Below, in pieces: positions 15,451 through 25,608 of a stretch of DNA of 62,068 nucleotides (its first letter is position 1; each line of letters starts with the position of its first letter). The notes under the pieces are model-generated. The model was given only the letters and a program-made list of their open reading frames with translations. It ran no database searches and was not told the DNA's origin. Source of the stretch: Chryseobacterium gleum (GTDB taxonomy: Bacteria > Bacteroidota > Bacteroidia > Flavobacteriales_D > Crocinitomicaceae). The stretch covers positions 1-62,068 of the forward strand of contig CAMCWF010000012.1 in NCBI GenBank assembly GCA_945882095.1, read 5' to 3'. The translations under genes and the position numbers were made by a program.

Positions 15451-18306
15451 TCACTCTTTGATCACAATCTGTCGTCTAACTTGCCCCTGCCCAAGACATT
15501 CCAAGAGGTAGGTTCCTCCTGAAAGTCGCTCTGTATTCATATCCATTTTATTAGATGCAACCACCATTTGGATGACTGACTTTCCGTTTAGGTCAAGCAC
15601 TTGTATTTTAGATCCTATTTCAAATCCTTCCAATATCAACATTGTATTAAATGGATTTGGGTACACCATTCCTTGATTTACAGACGAAGTTTCTATGCCT
15701 GCACAATTTTGAACAGAAACGCTTAAAGTGTCTTGCCCAACACAACCGTTCGGATCTGCAAAGGTAGCAATCAAATTAAATGAACCTATACCCGCAACGG
15801 CAGGATCGAAATTCAATCCATTTACACCCACGCCACTTACATTCGCATTCACGGGATTCACCGTCAAAGCAACATTTCCTTGGTTAAGGCAAACCACGTT
15901 ATCCACGTCCGAAGACGTTAACAGAACGGCAGGAGTAGTTAATACCTCAACCGAATCTGTAAACACATCCGATCCGGCAGCATTGTTTGCGGTTAGACTA
16001 ACCACATACCAACCTGCATTTGCAAAAGCATGGGAAGGATTTTGTTGCGTAGATTGTGTGCCATCTCCAAAATTCCACGCCCAAGAAGCAGGTGCATTGG
16101 TGGAAGCATCGTTAAATTGGATGATGTTTCCTTGGCAAAGTGTGCCATTGTTCACGGTAAACCCAGCAATTGGATTTACAGGAGGGGTTTGCAGATTATA
16201 TAAAACTTCAAAATCATCGAAATAATAGCCGTCTGCAACGGTACCACCATCTGATCCGAGTTTAAACCTAAACTTAATGATTTGACCTAAGTAATCACTC
16301 AGGCTAATTTCTTCTAAAACCCAATTGCTTTGTACTCCTTCGTACACAGGTTGGTTGTTGGGTTGTACACTTCCATTCGCATTGGTGCCGTTAACGGTAT
16401 AGTTACCACACTGAGCAATCCAATTGGTGCCTCCATCCGTGGAAACTTGAAATTGGACATAATCATAATCGGCTTCCAAGTTCCATTTGGCATAAAACCG
16501 TACCATCGCGCTGGACGCATTTGTAAGGTCTACGGTAGGAACAAAGGTGTAGGTTTTGTTGGTGTTGTTGGCATAATTTCCCGTAGGGGAATCTGTAAAA
16601 GATTTGGTTGCAGAAACGTAGGTAGAAGCAGTAGTGGACCAGTTTCCTGTCCAATTGGTGGTAGCGGTTGCGTTTTCAGTTACCTGAACCGTTAAAGCAC
16701 CAAATGTTTTAACAATCGTGTCTTTTCGAACCCATAAACCATTGTCTGTTTTCAGAATGTAAATGATTTGATCACCAAATTGGATGTTTGGATTTAAAGC
16801 ATAGGAAATGGTACCGTTTTGAGATTGCTGTTGGTTAAGGTTGTACACGACCGGTGCACCGACAGACACAATGTTTTGAAGGGGTTGAATGGAAACAGTC
16901 ACCGCGCCAGATTGTCTACCCAATCGCTTGGCAGTATGGTTAAAAACGCCATTAATAGAGGCAATCATATTTGGGTCTGTTTCGCTAACCACAGTATAGA
17001 TCCTAGACAAATGGGCAAGTACAAGATTTGGGAAAAGCATTTCTTGACAGGTAGGAATGATTTCATTAGAAGGCTGCCAAAAAGCAGTCCCCACCTCTGG
17101 CGTATGGGCAAACACGGTGTCTTTTTGGTTTACACCAATGTCTACTTTGTACATGTAATCATCAGAATCACCTGAGGCAGGGTAAAGCCCACTGCTTTTC
17201 ATCGCTACATAGCCATTGTATTGAACTTGGTGATTTGATTCTTCTTGGAACCAATTGTGATGCGGCGCAAATTCAGCTGTGGTGGTACCAATTGGAAATA
17301 GCAACGCTTTGCCATAGGTGTGGGCATTAAAAGCGGTAATAAAATCATTGTTTTGGACCAACCAACGCATGGCTTGTGTTTCGGGTTCAGAAAAAGCAGA
17401 AGGACCGCGATAGGTATCATTGCTGGTGGTTGCACTCGTTCCGGTTGTCCCCCATCCGTATGAATAATTTCTATTTAAATCTACTCCATAAACACCCCCT
17501 CCATTGTTTCTGCGGTTTTTTCGCCACATCCCTCCTCCATTTGGATTGGTTGTTTGGTTATAAACATACCCATCTGGGTTGATGCACGGCACAAAATACA
17601 TTTGGGTATTGTTAACTAGGTAGGTAACCTCATCATTGGTGCCATAATTTTCCAAGACAAACCACATGTAAAAAATGGTCTCCATTAAACTCATAGGTTC
17701 ACGGGCATGATGAATGGCAGAGTATAAAATTTTAGGTTCGCCTTCATCAACGTTTGCATTGTCTGAAATCCTGACGAAGTAAATCGGTCTGTTTTCATGG
17801 GTAACAAAATTTGATATTTGGGCTTTTGCGGTAATCAACCCTGGGTAGGCACTGAGCATTTCATCCAGTTCCGCAAGCATCTCCGAATACGTTAGGTATC
17901 CGCCCATGGTCCCTAGGTTAAAATGTGTTGGTACAGCTGGGTTTACATAGGCATTTGGATCGCCTCCTCCTCCAACGCAGGCTGCATTTCGATACGTTTG
18001 GGAAGGTGAATTGTCACTTAAAATCTGTGCATAGTACGCTTCAATGTCAGCAATAAGAACTTCATAGACAAAGTTTAAGGAGGCGATGGTTTGAATTTCC
18101 GCTGCTGAAAAATCAGAGATAAAAAATACCCCTTCTTTGGTAATGCCGTGGTCAATGGTTACGCCATGCTGCGCCAACAATTGCAAACCTTGCGCATCCG
18201 CAAAAATTTTAACCCTTGCGTAATCCCCAATGGGTTCTGTAGTGTTTTGAGCGAGGGAAGTAAATGCAGTCAAAAGAAAAATCCACAAAAAATAAATTGA
18301 TTTCAT
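15451..18306 (-). CDS. Secreted zinc carboxypeptidase (M14) with PKD domain and T9SS sorting domain
   Basis: A 951-aa exported peptidase. A signal peptide (WIFLLTAFTSLAQ) is followed by a propeptide. The M14 domain (about residues 120-440) has the zinc motif HAREP, with His and Glu ligands, and the expected NPDGYVYN and VDLNRNYSYGW segments, a third histidine in FNAHTYGK and a catalytic glutamate in TPEVGTAFWQP. A jelly-roll-like region follows, then a PKD domain (SWAWNFGDGTQSTQQNPSH) and a C-terminal type A sorting domain (VYPNPFNTM to RRQIVIKE). It should be exported by T9SS and trim extracellular proteins or peptides from their C termini. It is a single gene facing away from the 1287-aa adhesin-like gene. 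Confidence 0.92.
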   Translation of the reverse strand: MKSIYFLWIFLLTAFTSLAQNTTEPIGDYARVKIFADAQGLQLLAQHGVTIDHGITKEGVFFISDFSAAEIQTIASLNFVYEVLIADIEAYYAQILSDNSPSQTYRNAACVGGGGDPNAYVNPAVPTHFNLGTMGGYLTYSEMLAELDEMLSAYPGLITAKAQISNFVTHENRPIYFVRISDNANVDEGEPKILYSAIHHAREPMSLMETIFYMWFVLENYGTNDEVTYLVNNTQMYFVPCINPDGYVYNQTTNPNGGGMWRKNRRNNGGGVYGVDLNRNYSYGWGTTGTSATTSNDTYRGPSAFSEPETQAMRWLVQNNDFITAFNAHTYGKALLFPIGTTTAEFAPHHNWFQEESNHQVQYNGYVAMKSSGLYPASGDSDDYMYKVDIGVNQKDTVFAHTPEVGTAFWQPSNEIIPTCQEMLFPNLVLAHLSRIYTVVSETDPNMIASINGVFNHTAKRLGRQSGAVTVSIQPLQNIVSVGAPVVYNLNQQQSQNGTISYALNPNIQFGDQIIYILKTDNGLWVRKDTIVKTFGALTVQVTENATATTNWTGNWSTTASTYVSATKSFTDSPTGNYANNTNKTYTFVPTVDLTNASSAMVRFYAKWNLEADYDYVQFQVSTDGGTNWIAQCGNYTVNGTNANGSVQPNNQPVYEGVQSNWVLEEISLSDYLGQIIKFRFKLGSDGGTVADGYYFDDFEVLYNLQTPPVNPIAGFTVNNGTLCQGNIIQFNDASTNAPASWAWNFGDGTQSTQQNPSHAFANAGWYVVSLTANNAAGSDVFTDSVEVLTTPAVLLTSSDVDNVVCLNQGNVALTVNPVNANVSGVGVNGLNFDPAVAGIGSFNLIATFADPNGCVGQDTLSVSVQNCAGIETSSVNQGMVYPNPFNTMLILEGFEIGSKIQVLDLNGKSVIQMVVASNKMDMNTERLSGGTYLLECLGQGQVRRQIVIKE

Positions 18307-18428
18307 AGCCTTATTTTAGGGTTTAAAATTACAACATATTCGCAACTTCTAAAAGGCATCGAGTGAAAGCAACCCAAATGAAAGATTAAAGTACTTATTA
18401 TTTCTTTTAGCTTGCGTAAATTAGCCTT

Positions 18429-21400
18429 ATGAAAGGATTGCTGTTTTCAATCTCGATTTTTTACCTCTTAACTGCCAATGCACAGGAGGTTTGGATGACC
18501 CCAAACCATGGACAGTGGGATATGGCCATTGACTATGCCATCCCTGTGAATTCAGGAAGGATTTACCTCAGTGGAAAGGGGCTTACCTATTTCATGTATC
18601 AACAACCTGATGCACACCAACCACAAAATGAAAGTACAGACGTAAAAATTCATAGCATTCAACAAAACTTTATTCAACCAAACAACACAAGGCCTCAGAA
18701 CGTTGGGGCGAAATCAACCCACTATTCAAGTTATTTTGTGGGTAACGATACGACGAAATGGAAAAGTAAGGTGTTTGACTATCAATCGGCGGTATACGAG
18801 GAACTTTACGATGGGATTAAAGCGGTTTATTCCACCTCAGGGGGTCAACTTCAGTATGCTTTTCAACTCCAATCGAATGCCGATGTAAAAAAAATTCAAT
18901 TTGAATTTACGGGGAGCAAAGATATCGCCTTGGACCATAAAGGAAACCTCATTGTTAAGCATCGTTTTGGACAAATTCTTCAGACAAAGCCAAAGGCATG
19001 GGCCTATGCAAACGGACAGCAAAAAGAAATTAACATTCAATTTGAAGAACATCAAGGCGTTTGGGGTTTTGGTTTTCCTGAAGGGCTCCCCTTTTATGAT
19101 TCGCTTACGATTGATCCCAGTTTAACTTTTTCATCTTTTTCAGGTTCTAGCGCTGACAATTGGGGATTTACAGCGACGCCTGATGTCTCGGGGAATCTCT
19201 ATGGTGCAGGGATTGTTTTCGGTTACGGATATCCAACCACGCCGGGATCTTATGACATCACCTTTAACAATGGTGTGGGAAGCCTGCCATTTGATGTCGG
19301 GATTACAAAATTCAATTCCACGGGCAGCAATTTACTTTACTCGATTTATTTTGGGGGATCTGGCAACGAAACCCCACATAGCATTGTTACAGGACCCACG
19401 GGTGAGCTTTATGTTTATGGCGTCACGTGCTCTCCCAATTTTCCAACCACAGCAGGCGCATATGACGCCACTTTTAATGGCGGACCTACGGAAATAGAAA
19501 ATTCATTGACCTTCAATGGCAGTGATATTTATTTGTCAAGATTCAGTACGAATGGAACCAATTTAATAGCCTCTACCTATCTGGGGGGAAGTGGTTCCGA
19601 TGGTTTAAACCTTAACAGCCTGCACTATAATTATGGGGATCAATTTCGGGGAGAAATTATTTTAGATGGGTCAGGTAATGTTCTGATTTCAAGTACAACT
19701 GCATCTATGAATTTTCCTACAACGGCGGGGTCCTTCTCGAATGTACTTAATGGTTTACAAGATGCGGTTGTCTGTAAATTCAACAACACCTTTACCAATT
19801 TACTTTGGGGCACTTTCTTTGGCGGAATGGGTGAGGAAAGTGGAAACTCAATTGAAATCAGCCCAAATGGTACTGTTTACCTTGCGGGCGGCTCCACCTC
19901 CCCTTCTTTTCCGGGGGTTTCCTCTGGGAATGACTTGTCGAACAATGGAGGACTTAGCGATGGGTATTTGGCGAGGATAAATGCGGGTACAGGTTCGGTT
20001 TTATCTGCAACATTCTTAGGAATGAACGAATATGACCAAGCATATTTTGTCCGTTGTGACCCCTCTAATTTAGTGTATGTCTATGGTCAAACGGAATCTT
20101 CTTGGCCCATCACAGCAGGATGCACGGGTACGCCAAATTCAGGTCAATTCCTTCGAAAGTACAGTAGCAATTTGCAAAACATATCATGGACAACCATGTT
20201 TGGCGCAGGGACTGGACATGTTGAAATATCACCCACTGCCTTTTTGGTATCGGATTGTTATGAAATCTATGTTGCGGGTTGGGGAGGGACGTTGAATGCA
20301 AACAGTTCCGTATCGCAAGCCACATACTCTACCACCAATGGATTTCTCATAACCCCTAATGCTTATCAAAGCAACACCAATGGTTCTAATTTTTATTTAA
20401 GTGTCTATTCGCAAGATGCCCAAAGCGTAACCTATGGAACCTACATGGGGGGGCTTACCGGAAGCTCTAATCACGTTGACGGTGGCACAAGTCGGTTCGA
20501 TAAAAATGGTCGAATTTACCATGCGGTTTGTGGGGCATGTGGTGGTAATAATTTTGGTTTCACCTCAACGCCTGGAAGTTGGTCTCCTCAGAACCCAAGC
20601 CCGAACTGTAACATGGCCGTTTTTAAATTTGAACTAAGCACCTTGGACGCGGTCATTTCACAACCTTCGCCTTTGATTTGTATTCCCCAACCTGTAATTT
20701 TCGCAAACAACAGTGTCTATGGGAATAATTACCTATGGCTTTTTGGCGACAACACTACCTCCACACAATTTCAACCCACGCATTATTACAATTTACCAGG
20801 CATCTACAATGTCACCTTAATCGTCTCGGATTCGTCGAATTGTTATGCGCCGGACACCGCTGTTATTCAAGTGAACATAGGCGATTTCCAAGGAGGAGTT
20901 ACCCTACCATCCACTGCCATTTGCCCAGGTTCTTCCTACCCATTGGATGCGTTTGGTGGTTCCAACTATTCGTGGTCCCCCGCCAATTTGGTAAGCAATC
21001 CAAACATCCCAAATCCGATTGCCACGATACAAAGCAACACGGTATTCACCGTTGTTATCATCGACAGTTGTGGATCAGACACACTCCAAGTTCCTTTGAA
21101 CGTTGTCCCAATTTCATTAACTGTTTCAAACGACACCTCTCTTTGTGTAGGTGGAAGTGCCTTGCTTGTGGCTGTGGGAAATGGGGCCTTAGTGTGGTCG
21201 CCAAGCGGTTCGCTTGATACAAACCAAGGAAACGCAGTGATGGCAACGCCAGATTCTACGACAAGTTATGTGGTTTCACTCACCAGCCCCGAAGGATGTG
21301 TGCTTTCGGATACGGCGACTGTTTTTGTTTATTACAATCCTCCTGCATCCAATTTGCCAGATACGGTTATTTTGTGTCAAGGAACCTCAACGACCCTTTC

Positions 21401-22292
21401 CGTTTCGGGTGCGACAACCTACAATTGGAGTCCAAATCAAAACATTTCAACAACCATTGGCCCACTTGTTACGATTTGGCCAGATTCAAACATGTATTAC
21501 TACTGTGCCTTTACCAATGCATGTGGAACCATAATAGACTCAGTGTATGCCAATATCCTTGAAGCAAATGTCACCGCAGGGAATGATACCATCATTTGCC
21601 CCTATGAGATTGCACAATTGTGGGCGAATGGCGCACAATACTACCTTTGGTCTCCCAGTAACTTTATCGTAAACCAAGCAGGAAATCAAGTGTGGGTAAG
21701 CCCGGCAACCTCCACCAATTTCCGGGTGGTAGGCATCGATTCCAATGGTTGTTTGGACACTGCGTACGTGGAGGTTGTTCTGCATCCACTCCCATCCATC
21801 TTAATAAATAACAATGTGCAGGCTTTTTATGGAGATCAAATAGCGTTGGATGCCCAAGGGAACAGTCCCGGAACCTATGTTTGGAGTCCAAGTGAATTTC
21901 TATCGTGCATCAATTGTCCGAATCCAATTGCGACGCCTGAACAGGATTATACCTACTATGTTAATTTTACCGATTTAAATGGTTGTTCGGCAGACGCTCA
22001 GGTAAACATAAGTTACGACCCCATCATCTATGTCCCAAACGCATTTATTCCGGATGGAAATGGAACAAATGATCTTTTTGGTGTCTATGGAGGGAATATA
22101 AAAAGCATGGAAATGTTAATTTTTAACCGTTGGGGAGAATTGATTTGCACCTTGGGAAGTATAGAAGAAAAATGGGATGGAACCTATGATGGCAAGGCTT
22201 GTCAAGACGGGACATACACTTGGAAATTGAAATACACCGACAAGCAACAACACAAATTTGCATTAACAGGTCACGTCATCCTTCTTCGATAG
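18429..22292 (+). CDS. Large SBBP-repeat/PKD surface protein with gliding-motility-type C-terminal domain
   Basis: A 1287-aa secreted protein. After a signal peptide (LLFSISIFYLLTANAQ), residues 25-215 resemble the N-terminal domain usually found with SBBP beta-propeller repeats. From about 235 to 740 come SBBP-type repeats (STYLGGSGSDG, GTFFGGMGEESGNS, GTYMGGLTGSS) with repeated PTTAG turns. A PKD domain (YLWLFGDNTTSTQFQPTH) and several Ig-like repeats with WSP motifs follow. The last 85 residues are a gliding-motility-associated type B sorting domain (VPNAFIPDGNGTND, FNRWGELI, WDGTYDGK). The expected fate is T9SS export and attachment to the cell surface, with a role in adhesion; no enzyme motif is visible. 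Confidence 0.9.
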   Translation: MKGLLFSISIFYLLTANAQEVWMTPNHGQWDMAIDYAIPVNSGRIYLSGKGLTYFMYQQPDAHQPQNESTDVKIHSIQQNFIQPNNTRPQNVGAKSTHYSSYFVGNDTTKWKSKVFDYQSAVYEELYDGIKAVYSTSGGQLQYAFQLQSNADVKKIQFEFTGSKDIALDHKGNLIVKHRFGQILQTKPKAWAYANGQQKEINIQFEEHQGVWGFGFPEGLPFYDSLTIDPSLTFSSFSGSSADNWGFTATPDVSGNLYGAGIVFGYGYPTTPGSYDITFNNGVGSLPFDVGITKFNSTGSNLLYSIYFGGSGNETPHSIVTGPTGELYVYGVTCSPNFPTTAGAYDATFNGGPTEIENSLTFNGSDIYLSRFSTNGTNLIASTYLGGSGSDGLNLNSLHYNYGDQFRGEIILDGSGNVLISSTTASMNFPTTAGSFSNVLNGLQDAVVCKFNNTFTNLLWGTFFGGMGEESGNSIEISPNGTVYLAGGSTSPSFPGVSSGNDLSNNGGLSDGYLARINAGTGSVLSATFLGMNEYDQAYFVRCDPSNLVYVYGQTESSWPITAGCTGTPNSGQFLRKYSSNLQNISWTTMFGAGTGHVEISPTAFLVSDCYEIYVAGWGGTLNANSSVSQATYSTTNGFLITPNAYQSNTNGSNFYLSVYSQDAQSVTYGTYMGGLTGSSNHVDGGTSRFDKNGRIYHAVCGACGGNNFGFTSTPGSWSPQNPSPNCNMAVFKFELSTLDAVISQPSPLICIPQPVIFANNSVYGNNYLWLFGDNTTSTQFQPTHYYNLPGIYNVTLIVSDSSNCYAPDTAVIQVNIGDFQGGVTLPSTAICPGSSYPLDAFGGSNYSWSPANLVSNPNIPNPIATIQSNTVFTVVIIDSCGSDTLQVPLNVVPISLTVSNDTSLCVGGSALLVAVGNGALVWSPSGSLDTNQGNAVMATPDSTTSYVVSLTSPEGCVLSDTATVFVYYNPPASNLPDTVILCQGTSTTLSVSGATTYNWSPNQNISTTIGPLVTIWPDSNMYYYCAFTNACGTIIDSVYANILEANVTAGNDTIICPYEIAQLWANGAQYYLWSPSNFIVNQAGNQVWVSPATSTNFRVVGIDSNGCLDTAYVEVVLHPLPSILINNNVQAFYGDQIALDAQGNSPGTYVWSPSEFLSCINCPNPIATPEQDYTYYVNFTDLNGCSADAQVNISYDPIIYVPNAFIPDGNGTNDLFGVYGGNIKSMEMLIFNRWGELICTLGSIEEKWDGTYDGKACQDGTYTWKLKYTDKQQHKFALTGHVILLR

Positions 22293-22321
22293 TCATCCCT
22301 TTTGTTTAACTTTATCGCGTT

Positions 22322-22978
22322 ATGGCAAACATTATCGTAAAGGAGTTTACCTTTAATTCTTTCCAAGAAAACACCTTTGTCGTAAGCGACGAACTGGGAA
22401 ATGCAATCATCTTTGACCCCGGTTGTTACACGCTTAAAGAGGAAAAGGAACTTTTCAATTACATAGAATCACAGAACCTTGCCGTTTGTGCTTTGTTCAA
22501 TACGCATTGTCACATTGATCACGTCCTCGGTAATGCATTCATTCACAATGTTTTTGCCGCCCCATTACAAATTCATGAAGCCGACCAAATAACCTTGGAC
22601 CGCGTAGCCGAATATGCTCATGTGTATGGTTTTGAAGGGTACAAATTATCTCCAACACCCATTGAATCCTCCTATCTTTATGACCAACAGAAATTGCAAT
22701 ACGGTGACCTAGAATTCACGGTGTTTCATACCCCTGGACATTCGCCCGGCCATGTTGTGTTTTACTTCGAAGCGGACCATTTTGTGATCAATGGGGATGT
22801 ATTGTTTAAAGGCAGTTTTGGGCGTACTGATTTACCGGGAGGTGATATAGAAACCTTGAAACGCTCCATTCACGAAGTGCTTTTTCAACTTCCAGACGAT
22901 ACGATCGTTTATTGTGGTCACGGCCCATCGACGACTATCGGTGTAGAAAAACAAACCAATTACATCCTGCAGTTTTAA
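22322..22978 (+). CDS. MBL-fold metallo-hydrolase (glyoxalase II-like)
   Basis: A 218-aa cytosolic hydrolase with the metal motif THCHIDH (His 62, His 64, Asp 66, His 67), a later histidine in FHTPGHSPGH, an aspartate in INGDVLF and a final histidine in YCGHGPS. This is the full ligand set for a dinuclear metal site. The family hydrolyses thioesters such as S-lactoylglutathione or bacillithiol adducts. Members of this short Bacteroidota type have no proven substrate. It starts 29 bases behind the surface-protein gene, and its stop overlaps the start of the glycosyltransferase by one base (TAATG). A degenerate -7 element (TAACTTTA) stands seven bases before the ATG. Confidence 0.9.
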   Translation: MANIIVKEFTFNSFQENTFVVSDELGNAIIFDPGCYTLKEEKELFNYIESQNLAVCALFNTHCHIDHVLGNAFIHNVFAAPLQIHEADQITLDRVAEYAHVYGFEGYKLSPTPIESSYLYDQQKLQYGDLEFTVFHTPGHSPGHVVFYFEADHFVINGDVLFKGSFGRTDLPGGDIETLKRSIHEVLFQLPDDTIVYCGHGPSTTIGVEKQTNYILQF

Positions 22979-24081
22979 TGAAGGTTGCCATCAATTGTAG
23001 AAACCTTACGGCACCGAAATTAGAGGGTTTTGGAAACTATACTTTTGAAATTGTCTCCCGTTGGATCGAATCGCATCCTGAGGTTGAATTTCTATTGATC
23101 TACGACAGAAAACCACTGCATTTTTTACCCAGGTTACAGAATGTAAAAGAATTTGTGATTCCTCCAGCCACTCGCCACCCCATTCTTTATTTTATTTGGT
23201 TTGAATTTCAACTCACGCGCTTGATGCGAAGGGAAAAAGTGGACCTATTTTTTTCGCCTGATGGCTATTCCTCATTGGGTTCCAAGGTAAAAAAAGTAAT
23301 TACCATTCATGATTTAAATTTTGAACATAATCCAAAGGATTTGCCATTTGTAGTTAGAAATTATTTGCGTTGTTTTTTTCCAAAATTTGCAAGAAAAGCA
23401 AACCATATTCTTACCGTTTCTGCGTATTCAAAAAATGACATTGCGAAGGTTTACGATATTGACCCCTCCAAAATCTCGGTTGTTTACAACGCGCCAAATC
23501 CCATTTACGCGCCTGTTTCTGAAAGCGAAAAACAAGCGGTAAGGATTGAATACACCAAAGGCAAGCCTTTTTTTCTGTTTGTAGGGTCCTTGCATCCCCG
23601 TAAAAATGTACAACGTTTACTCGAGGCTTTTTCCATGTTGGACAATCCACCCGCAGATTTAGTGATTGTAGGTAAGAAAATGTGGAAAAACACGGACATA
23701 CAACTCCCTGAAAAAAATCAGGCCCAGGTTCATTTTGTAGGCTATTTAGACAAGGAAAAACTTGCAAAAGTTATGAGCTCTGCATTGGCATTGACCTATG
23801 TGCCCTATTTTGAAGGGTTTGGAATACCAATGGTGGAGGCTATGGCGTGTGGCACGCCGCTGATTGCAGCAAATGCAACCTGTTTACCAGAGATTGCGGG
23901 TGACGCTGCTTTGTATTGCGACCCCTTTTCCATAAAAGACATCCATGCCGCCATGGAACAATTGCTTAATGATGCTGAATTGAGAGAAACCTTAAAACAA
24001 AAAGGGTTGGAAAGGGTGAAAAATTTTAGCTGGGATAAAGCGGCGAAAGCGGCTTGGGAAAAGTTGCAGACTGTACTTTAG
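22978..24081 (+). CDS. Glycosyltransferase family 4 protein
   Basis: A 367-aa GT-B fold enzyme starting at ATG 22978, overlapping the MBL gene by one base; a longer in-frame reading would run through that gene and is rejected. N-terminal acceptor domain: INCRNLTAPKLEGFGNYT. C-terminal nucleotide-sugar domain: FFLFVGSLHPRKNVQRLLEAF, then the EX7E-type region PYFEGFGIPMVEAMACGTPL with PEIAGDAALY after it. These are the standard GT4 motifs. It should transfer a hexose from an NDP- or GDP-sugar during polysaccharide or glycolipid synthesis. It is not inside a polysaccharide cluster, so the product is unknown. It converges with paaD and overlaps it by four bases. Confidence 0.92.
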   Translation: MKVAINCRNLTAPKLEGFGNYTFEIVSRWIESHPEVEFLLIYDRKPLHFLPRLQNVKEFVIPPATRHPILYFIWFEFQLTRLMRREKVDLFFSPDGYSSLGSKVKKVITIHDLNFEHNPKDLPFVVRNYLRCFFPKFARKANHILTVSAYSKNDIAKVYDIDPSKISVVYNAPNPIYAPVSESEKQAVRIEYTKGKPFFLFVGSLHPRKNVQRLLEAFSMLDNPPADLVIVGKKMWKNTDIQLPEKNQAQVHFVGYLDKEKLAKVMSSALALTYVPYFEGFGIPMVEAMACGTPLIAANATCLPEIAGDAALYCDPFSIKDIHAAMEQLLNDAELRETLKQKGLERVKNFSWDKAAKAAWEKLQTVL

Positions 24082-24563
24082 CGAAAACACTTGAAATAAT
24101 CAAAGGGCTCCAAACAGGCGTTACATTGATAATGTGCCTTGCATGCCGTGCTTCCGAATTGACTTACCATTTTCGTGTTTTCACTTAAACATTGGGGACA
24201 AGGAACAACAATGGGCTTTGCAAAAAGGGTGCTTTTGTCCAATTCATTAACCGGCGGAGCTATCCCAAAGGCTTGAAGTTTGGCCTTTCCCTCCTCAGTC
24301 ATCCAATCGGTAGTCCAAGCCGGTGACAAAACGGAATCGACGCGAAAGTTTTCAATTCCAAAGTGCTTTAAGGTCGTGTGGATATCTTGTTCAATGGTTT
24401 GCATTGCTGGACAACCGCTGTAGGTCGGCGTGATGGTAATCACCCAGGTTTCTGCGTTTAATGTAACATTGCGTAGGATCCCAAGTTCACGAATAGACAG
24501 GGCCGGAATTTCGGGGTCTTTAACTTCTTCGAGATAATTGTATACAGATGCTAATGTTACCAT
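24078..24563 (-). CDS. paaD: Phenylacetyl-CoA epoxidase accessory subunit PaaD
   Basis: A 161-aa protein of the MIP18/SufT-like (DUF59) type found in phenylacetyl-CoA epoxidase operons. The N-terminal domain carries KDPEIPALSIRELGI and ITPTYSGCPAM, whose cysteine is thought to act in iron-sulfur or metal handling. The C-terminal part has a zinc-ribbon-like set of cysteines (CPQC, then QCNACLEPF and FKCF). PaaD is needed for activity of the complex, probably for maturation of its iron centres. The gene is last in paaABCD and overlaps paaC by seven bases. The length matches the family. Confidence 0.93.
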   Translation of the reverse strand: MVTLASVYNYLEEVKDPEIPALSIRELGILRNVTLNAETWVITITPTYSGCPAMQTIEQDIHTTLKHFGIENFRVDSVLSPAWTTDWMTEEGKAKLQAFGIAPPVNELDKSTLFAKPIVVPCPQCLSENTKMVSQFGSTACKAHYQCNACLEPFDYFKCFR

Positions 24564-25312
24564 TTCATGTTTGGAAAAGTGCGTTGCATGTATTGCATTT
24601 GAGCCAAAATATAGCCCATGTTCTCACTGTGTCTACCTAATCTACCCCCACCAAAATATCCCTTGTCTTCAGGAACGATTAGCGTAGCCATTTTACAAAC
24701 AGAAGTAATTTCTTCCATCCATTGGGTTTTCAGGGAGGAAATGTTTCCAATGATGCCTTGATTGCAAAGGGTGTCTTCCACCGCATCCGTGCTAAACATT
24801 TCGTTCGTATACCGCCACAATCCGTTGATTGCATTTTGGGCCCGTTCGTGCGAAAGTTCCGTTCCATCTCCTAACCTAATCACCCATTCCGAGGAATGCT
24901 GGGTATGGTACCTGGTTTCTTTCAAAGATTTTTCAGCGATGGCAGCAACTTGTGGGTCTGTGGATGAAAGCAATTGGTTAAGGAGCAACTTTCGGTATAC
25001 GTCAAAGAAAAACTGCCTGACCATTGTATCGGCAAAATTTCCATTGGTTTGTTCCACCAGAAGGGTATTGAAATATTGATTTTCTAATCTTAAAAAAGCC
25101 AAATCATCTGCATCTCTCCCTTTTCCTTCAACAGCCGAGGCATATTCATAAATGAAAGTTGCTTGACCTAATAAATCCAACGCTATGTTGGTGATTGCTA
25201 TGTCTTCCTCAAGGATGGGGCCATGACCACACCATTCCGAAAGCCTTTGGCTAAGAATTAGGCTATCGTCCCCAAGTCTCAATAAAAACGTAAAAAGTGA
25301 TTGATTTTCCAT
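24557..25312 (-). CDS. paaC: Phenylacetyl-CoA epoxidase structural subunit PaaC
   Basis: A 251-aa ferritin-like helical protein that pairs with PaaA in the epoxidase core but does not hold the active di-iron site. Typical segments are LRLGDDSLILSQRLSEWCGH, LDLLGQA and ETRYHTQHSSEWVIRLGDGT near residue 150. The ATG at 25312 (MENQSLF) is chosen, one base behind the paaB stop; a longer in-frame reading would overlap paaB and adds an atypical leader. It lies in the order paaA-paaB-paaC-paaD, all co-directional and nearly touching, so one transcript is expected. Confidence 0.94.
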   Translation of the reverse strand: MENQSLFTFLLRLGDDSLILSQRLSEWCGHGPILEEDIAITNIALDLLGQATFIYEYASAVEGKGRDADDLAFLRLENQYFNTLLVEQTNGNFADTMVRQFFFDVYRKLLLNQLLSSTDPQVAAIAEKSLKETRYHTQHSSEWVIRLGDGTELSHERAQNAINGLWRYTNEMFSTDAVEDTLCNQGIIGNISSLKTQWMEEITSVCKMATLIVPEDKGYFGGGRLGRHSENMGYILAQMQYMQRTFPNMKW

Positions 25313-25313
25313 G

Positions 25314-25601
25314 TTACATGTGTTCAATGCCATCTGGCACTTTGTAAAAAGTTGGGTGACGGTAAACTTTTGCATCGGAAGGCTCAAAATACGCATCCGC
25401 ATCACTTGAATCTGAAGCTACGATAGCGTTTGACGGGATAACCCAGATGGAAATACCCTCTGATCTACGGGTGTAAACGTCGCGTGCATTTTGCAACGCC
25501 ATTTCAGCATCCGCTGCCCGAAGACTTCCAACGTGTTTGTGATTCAATCCTTGCTTGCTTCTGATAAAAACTTCCCAAAGGGGCCATTCGTTGTTCGACA
25601 T
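25314..25601 (-). CDS. paaB: Phenylacetyl-CoA epoxidase subunit PaaB
   Basis: The 95-aa product has the normal PaaB length and motifs: WPLWEVFIRSKQGLNHKHVG near the N terminus, ALQNARDVYTRR, and GISIWVIPS. PaaB bridges the PaaAC heterodimers of the multicomponent epoxidase and helps the reductase dock. The start overlaps nothing: seven bases separate it from the paaA stop, and paaC follows after one base. Confidence 0.95.
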   Translation of the reverse strand: MSNNEWPLWEVFIRSKQGLNHKHVGSLRAADAEMALQNARDVYTRRSEGISIWVIPSNAIVASDSSDADAYFEPSDAKVYRHPTFYKVPDGIEHM

Positions 25602-25608
25602 TGTTTGC

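Noticed and set aside
22912-22977. N-terminal extension of the glycosyltransferase into the MBL gene
   Set aside because: The added residues are an out-of-frame reading of the hydrolase end; the ATG at 22978 gives the usual GT4 start.
25313-25405. Longer PaaC with an extra 31-residue leader
   Set aside because: The leader is unlike PaaC and lies wholly inside paaB; MENQSLF at 25312 is the expected start.
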